Shown in pieces: positions 5,380 to 9,363 of a stretch of 9,363 nucleotides of DNA (position 1 is the first letter of the stretch; each line of letters starts with the position of its first letter). The position numbers were made by a program, and so were the translations under genes. The DNA comes from Sedimentisphaerales bacterium (lineage in GTDB: Bacteria; Planctomycetota; Phycisphaerae; Sedimentisphaerales; SM23-30): assembly GCA_030640865.1 (NCBI GenBank), contig DAOWIP010000399.1, positions 1-9,363 on the forward strand, written 5' to 3'. A model generated the notes under the pieces. It saw only the letters and a program-made list of their open reading frames with translations, was not told where the DNA came from and ran no database searches.

Positions 5380-6924
5380 TTACGTCGTTTTTTGTTCTTT
5401 CATTATCTTGTCTAAAGCCGCCCGTCTCATCGCCTCTTTCGGCCCCGGCTTACTGGTAAAAATCTCGAATTGTAACGCCGCCTGATTTATCAGCATTTGC
5501 AATCCGTCGATAGCCTGTGCATCCACTTGCCGGGCGTCCCGTAACAGCCTTGTTTCCAAGGGGTTATAAACCGTATCAAAGACAACCATCCCCTTTTTGA
5601 TAAGTTCCTTTTTTATCGGCGTCCCTTCCACTTTCGGGTGCATTCCCAGACTGGTACAGTTTATAACTACTTCCGCATCAAGGCTTTGCATTTCAGACAG
5701 TTCCGCCGCCGCCGCCCATCGGCAGCCAAACTCTTCCGCCAGTCTTTGTGCCTTTTCCACTGTCCGGTTATAGATCGTAACCTCTGCTCCCACATCGGTT
5801 AAGCCTGCCACCATCGCCCGCGCTACTCCGCCCGCTCCGAGTATTGCGACCGTAACCCCTTTCAGGTCAACACGTTGTATCCCCATCGCCTCGACCAACG
5901 CGTCCATCGCACCGGCATAATCCGTATTATAACCGCTTATTTTGCCGTTACTATCTATTGACAAGGTATTTACCGCCCCTATCCGTTCCGCGAGCGACTC
6001 CAGTTCTCCACCATTGGCCTTAACGTATTCAAGGGCATTATGTTTATGCGGAATAGTAACGCTTAACCCCTTTATATCAAGCCACTTACGCTCTCTTACG
6101 CCATCCAGAAAAGCACTGAATTCCTCCCGGCTCCCTTCGATCAGTAGCGGCACATACAGCCCGTCAAATCCTGTTTCATCGAACGCGGCATTATGAATCA
6201 CCGGGCTTAACGAATGGCCTACCGGACTGCCGATTATTCCGTAAACCTTTGTATCAGCAGTAATTGCGTCCCAGCGATAAATGTTTTTCATCTCGTCGAT
6301 TGTTACCTGCCCCGGTGCCGATTCCTGGTCCTTCTCCAGACTGGCGAACGTCAGAAACGCTCCTAACTTCTTGGTAAATAAGCGGGTTATAACTCCGGCT
6401 TCTCCCATTGCCAGGGCGATTAAGTTCCCATCCTTACGCAGCATATCCAGCGCTGCGAAACAATCGGTTATTTTCTCGGCCATATAGGCCAGCTTCGCAA
6501 TTTTAGGCTCTCGTATCTTTATATATTCCAAGCGGTTATGAAAATCCACCGGCAGTTTGTCAAAATCATGATTGCTGACAATGACCTTTGCCCCATAGAA
6601 CTCGACAGCCTTTTTTTCAAGGCAGGCAAGCTCCAGATCGACATAGTCGGCACCAGCCTTAACTGCTTGTCGCAAAAGGGGTTGCCTTTGCACTTCGCTG
6701 CCGGCGAACCGGCCCCCTTCCCAATTTGGCCGACACGTCGCGATAACCGGCAGCTTCGCTTCCACAGCCGCGGCCACAACACTCGTAACTTCATTATTAG
6801 TAAGTGGTTGCAGATAATCCAGCCGTAATTCCAGCATCTCCGCTCCTGCCGATGCCGCCTGTTGTATCGCTGCCCTCGCCTTATCGACACTGCTAACCGC
6901 AATAGGAACAGTAAGATACGTCAT
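5380..6924 (-). CDS. aroDE: Bifunctional 3-dehydroquinate dehydratase (type I) / shikimate dehydrogenase
   Basis: A 514-residue fusion of two consecutive cytoplasmic shikimate-pathway enzymes. The N-terminal type I dehydroquinase (about 1-215) converts 3-dehydroquinate to 3-dehydroshikimate through a lysine imine. It shows E32 in LELRLD, R65 in ATCR, catalytic H119 in SNHDF, Schiff-base lysine probably K141 in PKIAK, and the ESAPGQ motif (201-206). The C-terminal AroE (about 225-500) reduces dehydroshikimate with NADPH. It shows GSPVGHSLSP (S238, S240), catalytic K294 in VTIPHK, N319 in AVNT, D335 in NTD, the nucleotide loop GAGG (363-366), NRT (386-388) and Q481 near the end. All key residues are intact. 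The same fusion order is known from plants, Chlamydiae and Planctomycetes. It follows hemL by 93 bases on the same strand; the start has only a weak GGATGGG upstream. Confidence 0.95.
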   Translation of the reverse strand: MTYLTVPIAVSSVDKARAAIQQAASAGAEMLELRLDYLQPLTNNEVTSVVAAAVEAKLPVIATCRPNWEGGRFAGSEVQRQPLLRQAVKAGADYVDLELACLEKKAVEFYGAKVIVSNHDFDKLPVDFHNRLEYIKIREPKIAKLAYMAEKITDCFAALDMLRKDGNLIALAMGEAGVITRLFTKKLGAFLTFASLEKDQESAPGQVTIDEMKNIYRWDAITADTKVYGIIGSPVGHSLSPVIHNAAFDETGFDGLYVPLLIEGSREEFSAFLDGVRERKWLDIKGLSVTIPHKHNALEYVKANGGELESLAERIGAVNTLSIDSNGKISGYNTDYAGAMDALVEAMGIQRVDLKGVTVAILGAGGVARAMVAGLTDVGAEVTIYNRTVEKAQRLAEEFGCRWAAAAELSEMQSLDAEVVINCTSLGMHPKVEGTPIKKELIKKGMVVFDTVYNPLETRLLRDARQVDAQAIDGLQMLINQAALQFEIFTSKPGPKEAMRRAALDKIMKEQKTT

Positions 6925-6965
6925 ATTTTATACCCATCCGTTAAGCGTAAACTCTAAAAATGCAA

Positions 6966-6986
6966 GTAGGGCGGGCCTGTGCCCGC
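6966..6986. repeat. REP-like GC hairpin between hemL and aroDE
   Basis: GCGGGC (6971-6976) pairs with GCCCGC (6981-6986) around a 4-base loop, preceded by GTAGG. The start GTAGGGCGG is repeated at 1287-1295, at the 3' end of the sulfatase, where the second arm is missing. It stands out as a G+C block within an A+T-rich gap. It looks like a dispersed short palindromic repeat. It is not followed by a T-run in the hemL direction beyond CTTGCATTTTT, so terminator activity is doubtful. Confidence 0.5.
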
Positions 6987-7017
6987 GTAACAGCCAAAAT
7001 ATATCATCTTTAATATA

Positions 7018-8307
7018 TCACGTAAGTTGTTGTAACGCAATATAGTTAGCGTTTATTGCCTGGCCGATGTCGTCTTCAGTATGGGCGGTTGAGATAAAGA
7101 ACGCCTCGAACTGCGACGGCGGCAGATATACGCCTTCTTTGAGCATTGAATGAAAATAGCGGGCATACGCCTTTGTATCGCAAGTCATTGCGTCAGCGTA
7201 AGTTGTAACTGTTTTATCGGTGAAAAAAAGGCACGACATACTGCCAACCCGTTGATATTGATAATTCAGCCCCAGTTTTACCAAATTGCCTCGAACGCCT
7301 TTTTCGAATTGTGCGGCTCGGTCTTCGAGATAATCATAAGTACCTTTATTCAAGTTACTTAGGGTCGTTATCCCTGCCGCCACGGCAAGCGGATTGCCTG
7401 ATAGTGTACCTGCCTGATAGACCGGCCCGACCGGCGCGAGCATCTTCATTATATCGCTGCGTCCGCCAAATGCTCCTATTGGCAGGCCGCCCCCGATGAT
7501 TTTGCCTAGTGTAACCAAGTCGGGTTTTATGCCGTAAAGCTCCGCGGCACCACCAGGCGCTACGCGGAAACCGGTCATAACTTCATCTAAAATAAGGAGT
7601 AAGCCATTTTGCCGAGCCAGTTTTTGCAGATTATTAAGGAACCCATCGTCCGGCGGAATCACACCGGCGTTGCCCATAACCGGTTCGACTATAACTGCCG
7701 CTATTTCAGAGGGATACGCATCGATAAGCCGTTGTACGGAGTCCAAATCGTTAAACTCCGCGATAAGCGTATCGGCCGTTACCGCGGCGGGCACGCCGGG
7801 GCTGGTCGGCACTCCAAGGGTCGTCGCGCCTGATCCGGCCTTGATTAGGAAGCTGTCGCTGTGGCCGTGATAGCAGCCGGCGAACTTTATGAGCTTATTC
7901 CTTTTGGTATAAGCCCTTGCGAGCCGCAGGGCGCTCATTGTCGCCTCGGTGCCGGAGTTGACTAAGCGGAGCATTTCAATATGGGGCATAAGTTTTACAA
8001 CCTGTTGCGCCAACCGGACTTCCGCTTCCGTGGCGGTGCCGAAACTTGTCCCATTTTCGGCTGCCTGCTTAACGGCGGCAATGACCTTTTCGTGAGCGTG
8101 GCCGAGGATACACGGCCCCCATGAGCCGACGAAATCGATATATTTCCCGCCCTCAACATCCCACAAATACGCCCCTTTTGCCCGTTCCATAAAGATCGGC
8201 GTACCCCCGACAGCCCCGAATGCACGAACGGGCGAATTGACTCCGCCGGGTATAACCCTTCGGGCCTCATTGATCAATTGTGTGTGTCTGGATTGGGGAT
8301 TACTCAT
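7018..8307 (-). CDS. hemL: Glutamate-1-semialdehyde 2,1-aminomutase
   Basis: A 429-residue PLP-dependent cytoplasmic enzyme, the usual length for HemL. It converts glutamate-1-semialdehyde to 5-aminolevulinate, the last step of the C5 route from glutamyl-tRNA. The N-terminal signature GGVNSPVRAF (21-30), SGTEAT (118-123), D241 in ILDEV that contacts the PLP ring, and the PLP lysine K269 in TLGKIIGGGLPIGAFGG are all present. The start ATG overlaps the end of ahbAB by 8 bases (ATGAGTAA), so the two are translationally coupled; GGAAA lies about seven bases upstream. This places the first and a late step of tetrapyrrole synthesis in one operon. HemA (glutamyl-tRNA reductase) is not in the window. 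Two direct copies of AATATATCA with a 14-base period (6998-7006, 7012-7020) mark the stop region, with no apparent function. Confidence 0.97.
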   Translation of the reverse strand: MSNPQSRHTQLINEARRVIPGGVNSPVRAFGAVGGTPIFMERAKGAYLWDVEGGKYIDFVGSWGPCILGHAHEKVIAAVKQAAENGTSFGTATEAEVRLAQQVVKLMPHIEMLRLVNSGTEATMSALRLARAYTKRNKLIKFAGCYHGHSDSFLIKAGSGATTLGVPTSPGVPAAVTADTLIAEFNDLDSVQRLIDAYPSEIAAVIVEPVMGNAGVIPPDDGFLNNLQKLARQNGLLLILDEVMTGFRVAPGGAAELYGIKPDLVTLGKIIGGGLPIGAFGGRSDIMKMLAPVGPVYQAGTLSGNPLAVAAGITTLSNLNKGTYDYLEDRAAQFEKGVRGNLVKLGLNYQYQRVGSMSCLFFTDKTVTTYADAMTCDTKAYARYFHSMLKEGVYLPPSQFEAFFISTAHTEDDIGQAINANYIALQQLT

Positions 8308-9313
8308 AACGGCTTTCCATAAAGTACTTTACGCTTTCCTTTTTGTACTCGTCTGTGGTAAATAGTATATCATATTTTATTGGTTTTATACGCCCTGCCA
8401 TTTCTTTTGCCAGTTCATTCAATTCATTTTCATCACGACAATGGGTCATCGCAAACAGATTATACGGCCAACCCGATGCTGAAGCTCTTTGGTAGCAATG
8501 ACTTACCTGCGAGTAAGACGCCAGCAGCGAGCCGTTTTTGTCGATCTCGTCCGGGTCAACCTGAAAAACAATCATAGCATTAGCAGTAAAACCGATCAAC
8601 TGATGGCGGACAATAGCGCCGAAGCGGCGGATAAGGCCCGATGATTTCCAATCCTTAATCTGTTCTAATAAAGCACTTATGTCAATGTTTATCCTGTCCG
8701 CCATCGCTCTGAACGGCTCGGCAACAACCGGCAGATCGTGTTGTAATTGACGAATTATGGTAATCTGCGAGTCGGACAGAGTCGGACAGACGGGTGCGGA
8801 CGAAGATCGAGTGCCGTTAACATCTTGTGAATACTGAAGTTGTGAATGAGGGACTTGTCGGCTGCCGGAGGTCGCGAAATGGGTATTCAGTTTGAACATC
8901 TTGAGAGAGGGCAGGTTAAGGATATTTGTAAGTTGATATTTTTTACGCAGGTGATTGATCATTTCATCGATGTTTTTACGTGATTGTACCGTTAAAGTGA
9001 ACCAGATATTGAACTTATGGTTACGGCCGTAGTTGTGTGAGACGCCTGGATCGGCACTGACTTCATCGGCAAAGGTGTCGATTTTTTCCGGTGGAACCTG
9101 CGCGGCGATGAGTGTGCTTGTATAGCCCAGTTGTCGGGCGCTAAAGATCGGTCCGATCCGACGAATAACGCGATTCTGTTTAAGCCGATTGATATAATTG
9201 ATTATTTCGTCTTCATTTAAACCAAGCTGTTCAGCGATAGCAGCAAAAGGGCGCGGCTCAATCGGGAAACGAGATTGAAGATAATTGAGGATTATTTTTT
9301 GTTGCTCGTTCAT
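8300..9313 (-). CDS. ahbAB: Fused siroheme decarboxylase AhbA-AhbB
   Basis: A 337-residue fusion of two Lrp/AsnC-like halves. Siroheme decarboxylase removes the acetate carboxyls at C12 and C18 of siroheme to give 12,18-didecarboxysiroheme, the committed step of the Ahb heme pathway. The N-half (1-146) is AhbA-like: a winged-helix-like segment ending in IRRIGPIFSARQLGY, and VSHNYGR with H93. The C-half (about 178-337) is AhbB-like: LIRRFGAIVRHQLIGF, then VSHCYQR with H272 and GWPYNLFAMTH. In most organisms these are separate genes; fused NirDL-type versions are also known from denitrifiers making heme d1, but the nearby ahbD supports heme b. I chose ATG 9313; GTG 9316 directly before it is an alternative. 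No Shine-Dalgarno is visible. The low-complexity linker (147-177) contains a 10-base tandem duplication at 8771-8790. The protein does not appear to be a transcription regulator despite the HTH resemblance. Confidence 0.92.
   Translation of the reverse strand: MNEQQKIILNYLQSRFPIEPRPFAAIAEQLGLNEDEIINYINRLKQNRVIRRIGPIFSARQLGYTSTLIAAQVPPEKIDTFADEVSADPGVSHNYGRNHKFNIWFTLTVQSRKNIDEMINHLRKKYQLTNILNLPSLKMFKLNTHFATSGSRQVPHSQLQYSQDVNGTRSSSAPVCPTLSDSQITIIRQLQHDLPVVAEPFRAMADRINIDISALLEQIKDWKSSGLIRRFGAIVRHQLIGFTANAMIVFQVDPDEIDKNGSLLASYSQVSHCYQRASASGWPYNLFAMTHCRDENELNELAKEMAGRIKPIKYDILFTTDEYKKESVKYFMESRYE
8771..8790. repeat. 10-base tandem duplication in the AhbA-AhbB linker
   Basis: GTCGGACAGA occurs twice head to tail (8771-8780, 8781-8790) inside the coding sequence, exactly between the two domains. 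The unit length is not a multiple of three, so its copy number sets the reading frame. Reading a single-copy version by hand, the AhbA frame would reach a TAA within a few codons. Confidence 0.75.
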
Positions 9314-9363
9314 CACTGAAAAGGTTTTTGCAAAATAGATTACACAAACAATAATTCTATTCG

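Noticed and set aside
8300..9313. Lrp/AsnC-type transcription regulator
   Set aside because: Both halves carry the siroheme decarboxylase patterns (SHNYGR and SHCYQR with WPYNLF), and the gene is coupled to hemL.

Overview
This window looks like bacterial chromosome, most likely from an anaerobic or facultatively anaerobic Planctomycetota member of the Phycisphaerae/Sedimentisphaerales type. That is an inference from four things: a fused type I dehydroquinase/shikimate dehydrogenase (AroDE), a Tat-exported lipoprotein sulfatase, siroheme-dependent (Ahb) heme synthesis genes with AhbA and AhbB fused, and short GC-rich hairpin repeats between genes. No rRNA or other direct taxonomic marker is present.

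Layout, left to right. Positions 1-110 are a cluster of strong hairpins. Positions 159-1250 (+) encode AhbD, the radical SAM enzyme of the last step of the siroheme route to heme; its likely promoter leaves almost no leader. A probable terminator follows at 1260-1282. Everything else is on the minus strand. A Cys-type sulfatase (1296-2735) converges on ahbD. It is preceded by a second copy of the hairpin repeat, then by a tight three-gene cassette (2793-4943) that is visibly more A+T-rich than its neighbours: an acidic protein without recognised family, a helical/coiled-coil protein, and a protein I read as a divergent PIN-like nuclease. A 436-base A+T-rich region (4944-5379) lies upstream of the cassette. 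It holds a near-consensus sigma70 promoter pointing into the cassette and several direct and inverted repeats upstream of that promoter. Then come aroDE (5380-6924), a short gap with another GC hairpin, hemL (7018-8307) and the fused siroheme decarboxylase ahbA-ahbB (8300-9313), which overlaps hemL by 8 bases.

How the genes work together: HemL supplies 5-aminolevulinate, the start of all tetrapyrroles. AhbAB decarboxylates siroheme, and AhbD oxidatively decarboxylates iron-coproporphyrin III to heme b. AhbC, the step between AhbAB and AhbD, is not in the window. AroDE does two consecutive shikimate-pathway steps. The sulfatase probably acts on sulfated polysaccharides outside the cytoplasm. 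The three-gene cassette is the least explained part. Its tight spacing, own promoter, A+T bias, repeat-rich control region and PIN-like member make it a candidate accessory module (possibly defence or RNA-targeting), but the sequence alone does not prove a function.
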